64,000 nt of DNA. Origin: Henckelia pumila (Eukaryota; Streptophyta; Magnoliopsida; Lamiales; Gesneriaceae). The position numbers and the translations under genes were made by a program. Of this stretch, positions 1 through 10,487 are shown piece after piece. Each line of letters begins with the position of its first letter. Within the stretch, counting starts at the first letter, position 1. The DNA lies in NCBI RefSeq assembly GCF_033568475.1, contig NC_133121.1:128248375-128312374 (forward strand), in the 5' to 3' direction. The notes below the pieces were generated by a model that ran no database searches, was not told the DNA's origin, and worked only from the letters and a program-made list of their open reading frames with translations.

Positions 1-426
1 AAAATTTCTAGAGCAAGCAAAAGCAAGTAGCATGCGAATGGATTCTAGTCTAGCAGCAGACGCATATGTCTCATCATAATCAATGCCTTCTTCTTGACTA
101 TATCCTTTAGCTATAAGCCTAGCTTTATTTCTAGTGATAGTGTCATGCTCATCAAGTTTATTCCTAAACACCCATTTAGTTCCAATAATATATCTATCAT
201 GCGGCCTAGGAACAAGATACCAAACATCATTGCGTTTAAACTCATTCAATTCATCTTGCATAGCAATAATCCAAGAATCATTTAATAAAGCATCATCAAT
301 GCACTTAGGTTCAACGTGTGAAACAAAAGCAAGATGATTGCAAATATTATTAAGAGAAGAACGAGTGGTTACACCCTTCGAAGGACTTCCAATGATAAGA
401 TCTATATGATGATCTTTGTGAAGCGT

Positions 427-1860
427 TCAATCCTTCGAAAGTGGTGTTTCCATAACAGAAACATCTAAATCATTTAGACTTGATGAAGCCATCTCTTCTT
501 CGAGTAATTCTACATCATCATTGTTAGTGCGAGAGACTATTGACATAGATTCATCAAATACAACATGCATAGATTTTTCAACAAGTAAAGTACGTTTATT
601 AAAAACTCTAAAAGCCTTACTTGTTGTGGAATATCCAAGAAAAATACCTTTGTCGGATTTGGCATCAAATTTGCCAAGGTTATCTTTACCGTTATTATGT
701 ATGTAGCATTTGGAACCGAAAACTCGAAAGTAAGAAATGTTAGGCTTTCTCCCTCTCCATAATTCATATGGAGTTTTCTTAAGAATTGGCCTTATTGATA
801 CACGATTAATGATGTAACAAGCAGTGTTCATTGCTTCAGCCCAAAAATATTTTGATAGAGAATGCTCACATATCATGGTCCTTGCAATCTCCACAAGTGT
901 CCTATTTTTCCTTTCAACGACCCCGTTTTATTGAGGAGTCCTAGGACAAGAAAAATTATGACCGATGCCTTTCTCTTCACAAAAATTTGTAAAACTCTCA
1001 TTTTGAAATTCAGTTTCGTGGTCACTACGGATCTGTTTTATAGAAAGATTTTTCTCATTCTCAACTCGTTTTACAAAAGTTTTAAAATAATCAAAGACAT
1101 CATTTTTGTGGGCTAAAAACAATGTCCACGTGTAACGTGAGAAATCATCCACAATAACAAATGCATAAAGCTTCCCTCCTAGGCTAGCGTTCCTCGAGGG
1201 ACCACATATATCTAGGTAAAGAAGTTCAAGGGGCATAGAAGTAGATATAAAATTATTGCTTTTAAAAGATTCTCTTGTATGTTTGCCAAGTTGACACGCA
1301 TCACAAACAGAATCTAATTTTAAATTGAGTTTTGGCATACCAATAACTAAATCAAGTTTAAAAAGTTTTTCTATGGTACTAGGACCAACATGACCTAGTC
1401 GTCTATGCCAAAGAATGTTGTCATCAACATTCAAGGATACAAGGCTTTTAATATTTGATAAAGATAAATTGTTTAAAGAAACCTTGTATACATTTTCACT
1501 TTTATATCCTTTGAAATTTATGGATTTGTCAGTCATGAGTGATATAGTGCAGTGTTGAAGAGTGAATTTGACTTCAAAACCTCTATCGCACAATTGAATT
1601 ATGCTTAGTAGATTATATTTAAGCCCTTTCACTAGGAGTACATCATCAATCAAGCAGGATTTAAAAATACCTATTGAGCCGATTCCTTCGATTACTCCTT
1701 TGCTATTGTCTCCAAAGGTGACAGATCCCTTCTCCTTTGGTTTGATGGATTGGAGTAGCTCTTTGTTTCCCGTCATATGTCTAGAACATCCACTGTCTAG
1801 ATACCATATGCTAGGGAGAACAGTTTTCCTATTTCCCTGCAAAAATTGGTTTTGGTACAT
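427..1860 (-). pseudogene. copia protease-integrase part of pol, one premature stop
   Basis: The frame carries the aspartic protease motif (YLDSGCSRHMTG), the pre-integrase H..H..C..C zinc region (LWHRRLGHVG, CDACQLGKHTR) and the DDE integrase core with LYLDICGP and IRSDHETEF. A TAA at 928-930 falls where the conserved TPQQNGVVERKNR block expects a Gln codon, and the same frame then continues to 427 through the integrase C-terminus. A CAA to TAA change explains it. Reverse transcriptase follows after a further frame change near 427. Confidence 0.85.
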
Positions 1861-2134
1861 TTTAGTTCTTTTGGGTCCACAATGTTAGAAAAAGAGATAT
1901 AAAATAGACTTCTAAGAGTTCAGTCTCTCATAAAAACATCATCGCCACTTTCTAAGAGTGCTCCCAGTAGTAGGTAGGGCTATGGCCTCTTTAAAAATCT
2001 ATTTTCTTGGACAGAGCAGCGTTCATCAGGAAGACCAGTCGCAAGTCAAGGCAGTTTAAACCGGTCTATGATGAACTCCCTTAGATCATGATCTCATAAT
2101 GCCAACTGATGAGTTGTTAAGTACTCTTAGGCCT

Positions 2135-3566
2135 CTATTTCATATAACTCTTTTGATCATATTGAAATCTCAAGGATCTACATTTATATCTAGCATGACC
2201 AATTTTACAACAATAAGAGCATGTAGGGGGTGATCTCATTTTTGCTTTAGCAATTAGACTAGTAAAGTCTATTGATTTCTTACCGTACCCTATTCCACCC
2301 TTATCAAAACTACATTTCTGCATGCTAAGTAGATTATTCAATTTATTACTACTGGCATTGAACTTATTAAAAGATTTTTCTAAGTGGGCTATGTCATCCT
2401 TTAATCTTACGTTTTCATGCCCCTTAGTTTCTAATTCATTTTTAAGGTTTTTATTTTCCTTTCTAAGTGACTTAGCCATATCAAACATTTGTTTATATGC
2501 ATGTAGTAGTTCGTCATAGGTAGGTACCTCGTCATCGTCGTCGGAGACGATGTCATCACTTTTAGCCATGAGGCAGATGTTAGCTTCCTCCTCGTCATCG
2601 TCGCTATCACTCCAAGTGGCTATGAGTGCTTTCTTCTTTCCCTTGTCAACTTTCTTTTTGAGAGGACACTCATTTGCATAGTGGCCTTGTTGTTGACAGT
2701 TGTAGCAGGTAACTTCTTTGTCCGTCTTCTTTTTGAAGTTGTTTTCTCGCATAAATCTTTTGAATTTTCTTGCAAAGAGTGTCATATCATCGTCTTCATC
2801 TTCTTTGGATTGGCTAGATAGAGCAATCCCCTTTGCCTTGATATCTTCTTTCTTTATTTCCTTCCTTGTTGAAAGTTTCAACTCATGGGTTTTTAGAGTC
2901 CCATGAAGTTGATCAAGGTCATAGGAAGCGGTGTCGCCTTTGTTGGATTCTATGATATCCGTCCTCTTGGCATCCCACTCCTTGGGTAAGGCGCGTAGAG
3001 CTCTCCTCCACACTTGTTTGGTTGGATATTGTTCCCCGAGTTGGGCTAGCTCATTGATAATTTGAGTAAGCCTTCGGAACATAGTATCTACATATTCATT
3101 TGATTCCATCTCGAATGTTTCGTATTTGAGTTGGAGTAGATCGATCTTTGTTTCTTTGTCTTGATTAGTCACTTCATGGCATATCTCCAACTTGTCTCAT
3201 ATCTCTTTAGCGGATGAGCACATTGAGATCTGGTTGTACTCGTTCATATCTAAGGAACAATGAAGAATATTCATGGCTTTAGCATTTTGAGATATAAGTT
3301 TCATATCCTCAGAAAAGTCGTCCATTCCCTTAGGAATTTTGACACCCTCAACCTCTTTAGTAGGTATAGGGACCTTTCACAGTAACCTTCCAAAGGTCAT
3401 AATCTACGGATTGGATATATAGGGACATTTGGTTTTTCCAATATCCGTAGTTTATGCCATTGAAAAGAGGAGGACGATTTGTTGATGCCCTTGAGCATAG
3501 TCGCTCGCTAGATTTGCCATAAAAACATTTTTGAAAATATTTTGAAAAAGGTGGCTCTGATACCAC
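2135..3566 (-). pseudogene. copia gag (broken between two reading frames)
   Basis: The N-terminal part (3566-3357) contains the typical copia gag opening with FNGINYGYWKNQM. It ends in a stop after GPYTY, and the reading then passes through other frames to 3190, where a 351-residue frame runs to 2135. That frame has the YVDTMFRRLTQIINEL gag core, a CCHC zinc knuckle (CYNCQQQGHYANEC), an acidic stretch, a predicted coiled coil (KSLRKENKNLKNELETKGHE) and a second, unusual zinc-finger-like CSYCCKIGHARYKC. The product would be the capsid protein that packages element RNA. Stops around 3190-3360 make it non-functional as it stands. Confidence 0.8.
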
Positions 3567-3567
3567 T

Positions 3568-4720
3568 TGTTAGAACCTAATGGGGGGGGGGGGATTTAGG
3601 TTCTATTGGCAACTTTAGCAATTTAAAGAGATTATGCAAATACGCAAGCGGAAAACTTAAAGCAATTAATAATAAGTGCAGTAAATAAATGCGTAAAGTA
3701 AATAAAGCAGTAAAAGGGATAAGAGATGTTTATGGAAGTTCGACGATAAATCATCTACGTCTCCCCTTCTTGGGTTAAGATCGATTAACCAAGAATCCAC
3801 TAGCACTTTGAACAACTTGTCTTTGATGGCTCCAAGGATAGCCTTACAACTTGACACGTTCACCGCGCCGATACAACTCAACACTTGGTTTTAAGGGTTC
3901 CAAGGATAGCCTCAACAATCACACAACACTTGGTTTCACACTCAAGTGTTTACACCAACGATGTTCACAACCCCGGATACAACTCGATATATGAATATAT
4001 TTTGAAAGCTCAAAGGGGCTACAAATTTCTCAACAAATAGCTCAAATAATGCTTAAGAGGATTCAGAGACTTGAAGATGTTGGGATACTTGAAATGGTCT
4101 CGGAATGCCTCTATTTATAGTTGAAAATTTGGCATCGATCGGAACTTTCGTTCCCAGCATCGGAGCTTCCAAAATTTGAATTCCGAGTCACGTGGTTTGT
4201 ACAGGATCGGAACTTCCGATCTCATTTCGTAGCTTCCGATCGGCGCATTAAATATGTTGTCGGGCAAAAGTCTTCCGGACAAGATTATCAGGCCGCCGTA
4301 GTAGATTGGAACTTCCGATCTATGATCGGTGCTTCCGATCTCGTCACTTCGTAGCTTCCGTTCTGTTTCCGAACAATATAAAATTTCTTAAAAATAGATT
4401 GGAGCTTCCGAACCATGATCGGAACGTCCGATCGTCCCTTAGCTTCCAAAGATCCTTCTGTTCTGGATCGGAGGTTCCGAACTCCAATCGGAACTTCCGA
4501 ACTCGTAGTAGTATAATTCTTTGAAATTTGTTTCTGATCTTGAATAAACTAGTACGAAATTGAGCCTTGAAAATTTTAACTCTATAATAAGCTCATTGTA
4601 AACATTAGTAACATTTTAACCTAGATTTGTTAATCATCAAAACATAAACAAAAGGGCCTTGTTAATGCATTAAAAACATTAATCTCACAATCGAGATTTA
4701 TATGCATTTAAGGCGTAACA
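3568..4720 (-). repeat. 5' LTR of the copia element
   Basis: The plus strand begins TGTTAGAACC directly next to the primer binding site and ends GGCGTAACA where the interrupted gypsy protease frame resumes, so the LTR has the usual TG..CA ends and is about 1153 bp long. It holds a run of 11 or so G residues near 3582 and a cluster of GATCGGAACTTCCGATC-like palindromes at about 4130-4510, which is the promoter-side half of the LTR in minus orientation. The partner LTR is outside the window, so age cannot be estimated. Confidence 0.75.
4130..4510. repeat. Cluster of GATCGGAA..TTCCGATC palindromes in the copia LTR
   Basis: About ten degenerate copies of the imperfect palindrome ATCGGAACTTCCGAT or ATCGGAGCTTCCGAT occur in 380 bp, for example near 4205, 4310, 4325, 4400, 4420, 4466 and 4486. 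Clusters of palindromes in LTRs are a described hallmark of Sireviruses. A role as binding sites for a regulator is inference. The same motif recurs at 7295-7585 in a gypsy LTR. Confidence 0.8.
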
Positions 4721-6135
4721 CTAATATCATCAAATTAGCTGCTAACACATTACCCTCAAACTCCAGAAGGCAACCCATCACTAGATGCTTAGTTACTATC
4801 TCTTGCTCCAATGGAGTAGATACAACTAAATCCATATCTAATGATACATAAGGTAATCTATGTCTTTTAATAAAGCGACTAGAAATAAAGGAATGCAATG
4901 CTCCAGTATCAATTAATACAAGTGCAGGAATACCACATAACAGGAAGGTACCTGCCAACATGCGATCGTTTCCCTCTGTAACCTGCTCCTGAGACAGAGC
5001 AAACACCTGCCCTTGAGTCTGGGGACGATAACCAGAAGAACTCTGTGGTGCTAGCTGCTGACGTGGAACAATAGAAGCATGAGATCCAACCTGTGATCTC
5101 GATCCACTAGCAGAACCCATGCGCTGAGGACAATCTCTCCGCAGATGTCCCTACTGACCGCAAATATAACAAGCACCAGTAGCTCTCCGACATGAAGCTG
5201 CAGGATGCTTCCCTCCACAATAACTACAAAACTCCTCCTTCTTCTTCTTCTTCTTTCCAAAACGGAACATACCTCGTGAACCACGAGATCCAGATGAAGT
5301 AGTAGGAGTAGAAGAAGACGTAGGTCCAGATTGCACAACAGATTGAGCTCGAGTCTCAAAAGATCCACTAGGTTGTGCTGGCATCATCAACTGTGCTCAC
5401 CTGTTGCTAGTCTCCACAAGACGGCAACGGTTCACCAAAGTCTCAAAAGATACCGGGTCATCACAGACGACAACCTGAGAGTAGATATCTTGGTTCAAAC
5501 CTTGCAGAAAGATATCTACTCTCAGGTTGTCGTCTGTGATGATCCGGTATCTTTTGAGACTTTGGTGAACCGTTGCCGTCTTGTGGAGACTAGCAACAGG
5601 CGAGCACAGTTGATGATGTCAGCACAGCCTAGTGGGCATCACTCTCATTAATATGAGGACTGAAAGGTAGCAGATCAAGAAATCGTTGCTGATATTGATC
5701 AATAGTCATTAATCCTTGCCTCAGAGTAAGCAACTCCATAGATCGTGCTTGGCGAACAGCCGGAGGAAAATACAATTTTTGGAACTCCCGACAGAAATCC
5801 CCCCAAGTCACCTGTCCTCTCTCAGTACGTGCCTGAGCAGCTTTGGCATCCCACCAAAAACGTGCTCGATCCTCTAGAACAAATTCTAGAACTTCCAATT
5901 TCTGATCCTCAGTACAATCGAAAGCACGAAAAGTACTCTCGAGTTTAGACATCCAACTCCTCGCCTGTTCAGGATTCTCGCCTCCGACCAAGGGTTTCGG
6001 TCCTACTTGCATGAACTTATTGATAGAGTAGCAACATCTACCCTCATGAGGACGATGTCGATCATCCTGATGATGATGGCGATGATGATGATGACCACCT
6101 CCCTGGCCAACACTACCGTGACTCTCGTCAGCCAT
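4721..6135 (-). pseudogene. gypsy gag-protease, broken
   Basis: The likely start is the Met of MADESHG at 6135, followed by a His-rich stretch and the retrotransposon gag core (ARFWWDAKAA, WGDFCREFQKLYFP). The frame ends at a stop about 5631, where an inverted duplication begins. The native continuation (LQGLNQDIYSQ, CDDPVSFETLVNRC) resumes at about 5508, hits TGA at 5397-5399, then continues through a CSYCGGKHPAASC zinc finger to TAG at 5151-5153 inside the second knuckle (CYICGQ*GHLRRDC), and on to the protease DTGA motif. The right arm of the inverted duplication still has CGA where the left arm has TGA. Confidence 0.85.
5365..5635. repeat. 126-bp inverted duplication inside gypsy gag
   Basis: Left arm 5365-5490 and right arm 5510-5635 are reverse complements with about four mismatches over 126 bp, separated by a 19-bp spacer. 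Both arms encode the same gag piece (DIYSQVVVCDDPVSFETLV) on opposite strands. This explains why a short gag-like frame also appears on the plus strand here. A transcript would fold into a long, nearly perfect hairpin. Confidence 0.93.
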
Positions 6136-6243
6136 ATCCTGAAAAGAATTGCACATTAAAATCCCAATGCGCAAGAATTACTCAAAACTAAACTAAATCC
6201 CAAGTACTAATCCCAAAATCTAAGCATGCTCTGATATCAAAAA

Positions 6244-7678
6244 TATAGTGACCCTGCATGGTATCACCTACTAACTGGCAACTAATAGCATGCATTAAAC
6301 TTAATTCAGCAAAATAACTTAACAGAGTAAAACATGCGAAAACAAAACCATAAAATACATATCAGCTTAGTAATAAAATCCAGGCTTAAATCTGTAGTGA
6401 TACAACCAAATCGAAAACTTAAACAGTAAACATTATACAGCTATATCGAATCCTGCTGTATAATAAAATCTTCAAGGCTCCTGCTCCCTAGTCCTGCCTT
6501 GAACTACCAGCTCCGTCCATCCTGCGACCTGCCCCATGGAATAGGGTGTCCATGATAACAACTAGGACGTGAGCGCTAACGCCCAGTACATGAGTACACG
6601 TAAATATATGATGCATGCACCATGATGACTGGTAACGGGTCATCTGAAAATCATTCTCAATGTCGGCGCCACATGAGTGCTGCCACCGCACGGATCAACC
6701 TCTGGGTGCAACCACACTCATCCAGTACTAGACAGACATAAATGACCCCGCCGTCGTGATACTCTCAGTGACAGACTATCGAATATAGAGCTGAGCGGCT
6801 CTATAGTCAGGTATAACAAGGTATAGGCTCAACGTGTATATGCACATGACATATGAATATAGAAAGCGGTAAATCATATATCATGCCATATAATAATGCC
6901 AAATAAATGCAACATATAAACATGTATACTCGCTGGCAATCTCAGTCAATGTGTACGTACCTCTAGGCTAGTTCAAGTAAAATAGGATCCTAGGTTCCAA
7001 GCCTATATTCAAAAGTTCACCGTATCACTACATAAATTCTATAAGCCTTAACTAAGCTAATAATTACTCCCAAAACTTAAACAGATTTTCGGACCATACC
7101 TTCGTCCGTAGTTAGCCCTTTGGAGTCGCTAGTCCCGGATGACTATAACCACACCTTGGTTATTCCAGAACCTTTATTATAACCGATAGGGCCCTCAAGT
7201 GTATATCTTACACTATATAACTGAAGAAAGAAACTCGGGAATTCGTATTTAGAAATAAATCTGAGAAGCCCTATTTATAGGCAAAATTCCCGGCCAGGAT
7301 CGGAACTTCCGATTTCAGGATCGGAGCTTCCGATCCAGCTCACTGCGTGCATGTGTGACACGTCGGGATCGGAACGTCCGATCGGGCGATCGGAGCTTCC
7401 GATCTGCTCTACGTTCAACACTTGTCAAAACTCGCGGCTGAGTCATCGAGCATTGCTGGCAGCTGGAGATCGAAACTTCCGTTCCAGGATCGGAGCTTCC
7501 GATCTCTGTGCTTCCGATGAGATTCCGAAGTGGCTAGGATCAGAGCTTCCGATCTGGGTTCGGAGCTTCCGATCCGGCCCAAAGTAAAAAACCCAAATTA
7601 AACTCCGGAATCAGTTAATTACTAACTCTTAATCATGTTTAACATATTATTATCTTAAATTGGAATCTGGGTTACTAC
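6244..7678 (-). repeat. 5' LTR of the gypsy element
   Basis: In minus orientation it begins TGTAGTAACCC (plus-strand complement ends at 7678) and ends GGGTCACTATA at 6244, a slightly decayed inverted repeat of the start. The length is about 1435 bp. The primer binding site lies next to it. Between about 7295 and 7585 it contains a dense palindrome cluster, in the promoter-side part of the LTR. Confidence 0.7.
7295..7590. repeat. Cluster of GATCGGAA..TTCCGATC palindromes in the gypsy LTR
   Basis: Eight to nine near-palindromes such as GATCGGAACTTCCGAT, GATCGGAGCTTCCGATC and GATCGGAACGTCCGATC are packed in about 290 bp. They are the same motif class as at 4130-4510 in the neighbouring copia LTR, although the rest of the two LTRs looks unrelated by eye. 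Their position relative to the LTR start (roughly 90-390 bp in) is also similar in both. Confidence 0.85.
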
Positions 7679-8271
7679 ATATTTTATATCATCTCAACTT
7701 ATGCAAATATTATACGAAATGACTATCATTCATATAACTATAGAAGAAGGTAGATTGGTGAACAGAGTGAGAAAGGTCGGTTGCTTAAATACATTGCATA
7801 CTGGCGGTATAATTTGGATTTAATCATCTGTGCCATTATAATTAGTGGGCTCGAATTTTTATTAATGGGTAAGGTTGGTGGGCGAGTGCTTATATATATA
7901 TATATCATTTCTTATCTATGGCATTCATGAGATTACTGATGCTTGTGATTTTTATGGGGATAAAACTCAATATCTAGGTGGCATTATCCTTATTTGACTT
8001 TTTCAAAGTCTTACGTTTGTCTCATTGGCTCACTTGTGTATGCTTGGAATTGATATATTTACAAAATTAAATGAAGTGCATCAAACAGAGAAGGATTTTA
8101 AGTCTTGAAATATTCCGTAGCTGGGCGTAATATTCACATGATGGGTTTTGTATGCCTGGGAACTAGTTAATATTAGAGAAGAGATTTCATTATAACTTTT
8201 TACACAGGGCCATCGATTTGATTGACCCACTTTTGGTAGCCTCGTATTTTTGTTTAGGCCTTTTTATAGGA

Positions 8272-8690
8272 ATCGGGCATTCAATATAGCAGTAAGCCCC
8301 ATCGGGATTTAATTTTCGGGCATGCAATCTAGCAGTAAGCCCGCCAGGATTTATTTATCGGGCGTGCAATCTAGCAGTAAGCCCCGCCAGGATTTATTAC
8401 TTGGGCATGCAATCTAGCAGTAAGCCTCGCCAGATTTATTTATTGGGCATGCAATCTAGCAGTAAGCCCCGCCAGGATTTATTTCTCGGGCATGCGGTCT
8501 AGTAGTAAGCCCCGCCAGATTTATTTATCGGGCATGCGATCTAGCAGTAAGCCCCGCCAGGATTTATTTATCGGTCATGCAATCTAGCAGTAAGCCCCGC
8601 CAGGATTTATTTTTCAAGAATGCAATCTAGCAGTAAGCCCCGTCAGGATTTATTTATCGGGCATGCAATCTAGCAGTAAGGCCCTGTGAT
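8272..8690. repeat. Minisatellite, about 10 units of 42-43 bp
   Basis: Ten consecutive variants of a unit with the core GGGCATGCAATCTAGCAGTA followed by AGCCCCGCCAGGATTTATTT. First and last copies are the most diverged, as expected for an array growing from its middle. It lies inside the probable LTR. Confidence 0.95.
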
Positions 8691-8799
8691 CTTTATTTAA
8701 AGTCCCGGAGTTTCAAGGCCCGGACACTCATTTAAAAGCCCATGGCAATATCTCCGCCATAGCAGTCCAGAAAAGCCCATGGCACTGTATACGCCATGG

Positions 8800-9615
8800 C
8801 ATCCAAAGTCCAGGAGGTTCCAGGCCCCGGCATCCATTCAAGCCCAAGGCATATATAAGCCCTTGTCATTATATAAGTTCGGGAGGTTCCAGGCCCCGGC
8901 ACCCATTCAAGCCCAAGGCATATATAAGCCCTTGATATTATATAAGCCCGGGAGGTTCCAGGCCCCGACACCCATTCAAGTCCAAGGCATATATAAGCCC
9001 TTGGCATTATATAAGCCCGGGAGGTTCCAGGCCCCGGCATCCATTCAAGCCCAAGACATATATAAGTCTTTGGAATTATATAAGCCCGGGAGGTTCCAGG
9101 CCTCGGCACCCATTCAAGCCCAAGGCATATATAAGCCCGGGAGGTTCCAGGCCCCGGCACCCATTCAAGCCCAAGGAATATATAATCCCTTGACATTATA
9201 TAAGCCCGGGAGGTTCCAAGCCCCGACACTCATTCAATCCCAAGGCATAAGCCCTTGGCACTCTATAAGTCCGGGAGGTTCCACGCCCCGGCACCCTACA
9301 AGTCCAAGGCATTTATAAGTCCTTGGCACTCTATAAGCCCGGGAGGTTCCATGCCCCGGCACCTATTTGAAGCCCAAGGTATTCTAAGCCTTGGCACCCT
9401 ACAAAGCCCGGGAGGTTCCAAGCCCCGGCACCTATCTAAAGCCCAAGGTATTCTAAGCCTTGGCACCCTACAAAGCCCGGGAGGTTCCAAGCCCCGGCAC
9501 CTATCTAAAGCCCAAGGTATTCTAAGCCTTGGCACTCTACAAAGCCGGGAGTTTCCATGCCTCGGCACCTATCAAAGTCCGGAAGGTTCCATGCCCCGGC
9601 ACCTACCAAAGCCCG
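8800..9615. repeat. Minisatellite, about 13 units of 52-70 bp
   Basis: Thirteen or so units share the core CCCGGGAGGTTCCAGGCCCC followed by GGCACC(C)ATTCAAGCCCAAGGC and a variable ATATATAAGCCCTTGGCATT segment. Because most units are multiples of three and lack stops, both strands show repetitive open frames (for example 8779-9318 plus and 8732-9229 minus). These have no recognisable domain and are most likely not genes. Confidence 0.93.
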
Positions 9616-10487
9616 ATGCATTCGGCACTACAAGTCTATTGAATTGGCATGAGAGATTATTGGATCATTTTCTCACCAATGACTATATCGAGTCAAACCC
9701 GAGGATTTTATGTTCTTCAACAGTTATTATATTATTTCGACCCCTCGTCAAACACAAGTCCATGGCCATTCTCTCGGCCTTGCATGCATGGAATCTTCTT
9801 ACCTGACTGATCGATTCGACTTTAGGAGGGTGATTGGCGCATTCTTGTCTAAGTTCATGGATGAAGTGAACAAATCGGGACAGCGAGTGGTGACTATTTC
9901 GGGATATATTTATTTTTTCGCATGAACTTAGATCGGGATTTGTGATCATCAGACAGATTATTGGTGGTAATTGGTGTTTGATAATTATTAATGGATATGG
10001 GTCTGTCAAATATTTACTATCTACATCTGGGCTTGGACTTGTCAATATAATTAAATCATGGGCCGCATCCCATGAGACCAGGGACCTGCATATCATCTGA
10101 TCATGGGCTTTTGCCCTCTTAGTTATGGGCTGACATCAGGGGCTACACGTCTTTCACGATCTACATCACAGGGGACATCAGTACACGTCTTCCACGATCT
10201 ACATCACAGGAAAGTTTTTACGATATATACTGGTTCTTCCTGATTACACAGACAAGTTGGAAATAGAGTTTCTACACTTTCTTCCCCATGATGTCTCTCA
10301 CAATTTTCTTTTATATTTTTCTCCCATGTTTCTCTGCCTGACTTAGGCATCGGAGGGGTCACGCCGGGAGAAATCCTGGCGCCCCCTGACCGGTTTATTC
10401 ATGATTTTCAGGCAAGGACAGTCGGAGGATTCACAAAGACGACGAATGAATTTTTTGGGATGTCATCAATACCAAAAAACATAATTA

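Larger units (their letters stand above)
1..4720 (-). mobile_element. Ty1-copia retrotransposon, 5' part (left edge of window cuts it)
   Basis: Reading on the minus strand, the element starts with an LTR (4720 down to 3568), then a primer binding site complementary to initiator Met tRNA (3554-3565), gag (about 3566-2135), protease and integrase (1860-427) and the beginning of reverse transcriptase (about 300-1, with the KARL.AKGYSQEEGIDY motif). RNase H and the other LTR lie outside the window. The order protease-integrase-RT is that of copia. The long gag with a coiled coil and the palindrome-rich LTR of about 1.15 kb resemble Sireviruses, but this lineage call is tentative. The element sits inside the protease region of a Ty3-gypsy element. 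Confidence 0.88.
4721..7678 (-). mobile_element. Degenerate Ty3-gypsy retrotransposon, 5' part
   Basis: On the minus strand there is an LTR (7678-6244), a decayed initiator-Met-tRNA primer site (about 6223-6238), gag (6135 down) and the start of the aspartic protease (IDTGALHSFIS). The frame stops making sense after NLMIL at about 4721, exactly where the copia LTR begins, so the rest of pol should lie left of the window beyond that insertion. Gag carries an inverted duplication and several stops, so the element is dead. The CSYCGGKHP..C zinc finger plus second knuckle resemble chromovirus-type (Tekay-like) gag, a tentative assignment. Confidence 0.85.
7679..10487 (+). mobile_element. Probable gypsy (Tat-like) LTR or LTR fragment with internal minisatellites
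   Basis: No coding domain is visible. The part near 10,330-10,480 (CTGACTTAGGCATCGGAGG, CGCCGGGAGAAATCC, then a TTTTTGGGATGTCATCA end) resembles the R-U5 region of many plant Tat/Athila-type gypsy LTRs. A short direct duplication lies at about 10,145-10,208. The left boundary cannot be placed and no primer site or target duplication was recognised, so this may be a solo LTR. Long open frames in 8732-9806 are by-products of the tandem repeats and are not taken as genes. Confidence 0.45.

Noticed and set aside
5331-5651. Plus-strand 106-codon frame with gag-like residues
   Set aside because: It is the inverted copy of the minus-strand gag segment and not a separate gene.
8272-8690. Regularly spaced repeats resembling a CRISPR array
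   Set aside because: Units are contiguous tandem copies without unique spacers, and the genome is eukaryotic.
8732-9806. Long repetitive frames on both strands (165-183 codons)
   Set aside because: They are produced by the minisatellite, whose units are mostly multiples of three; both strands are open, and no domain, start context or host-like composition supports a protein.
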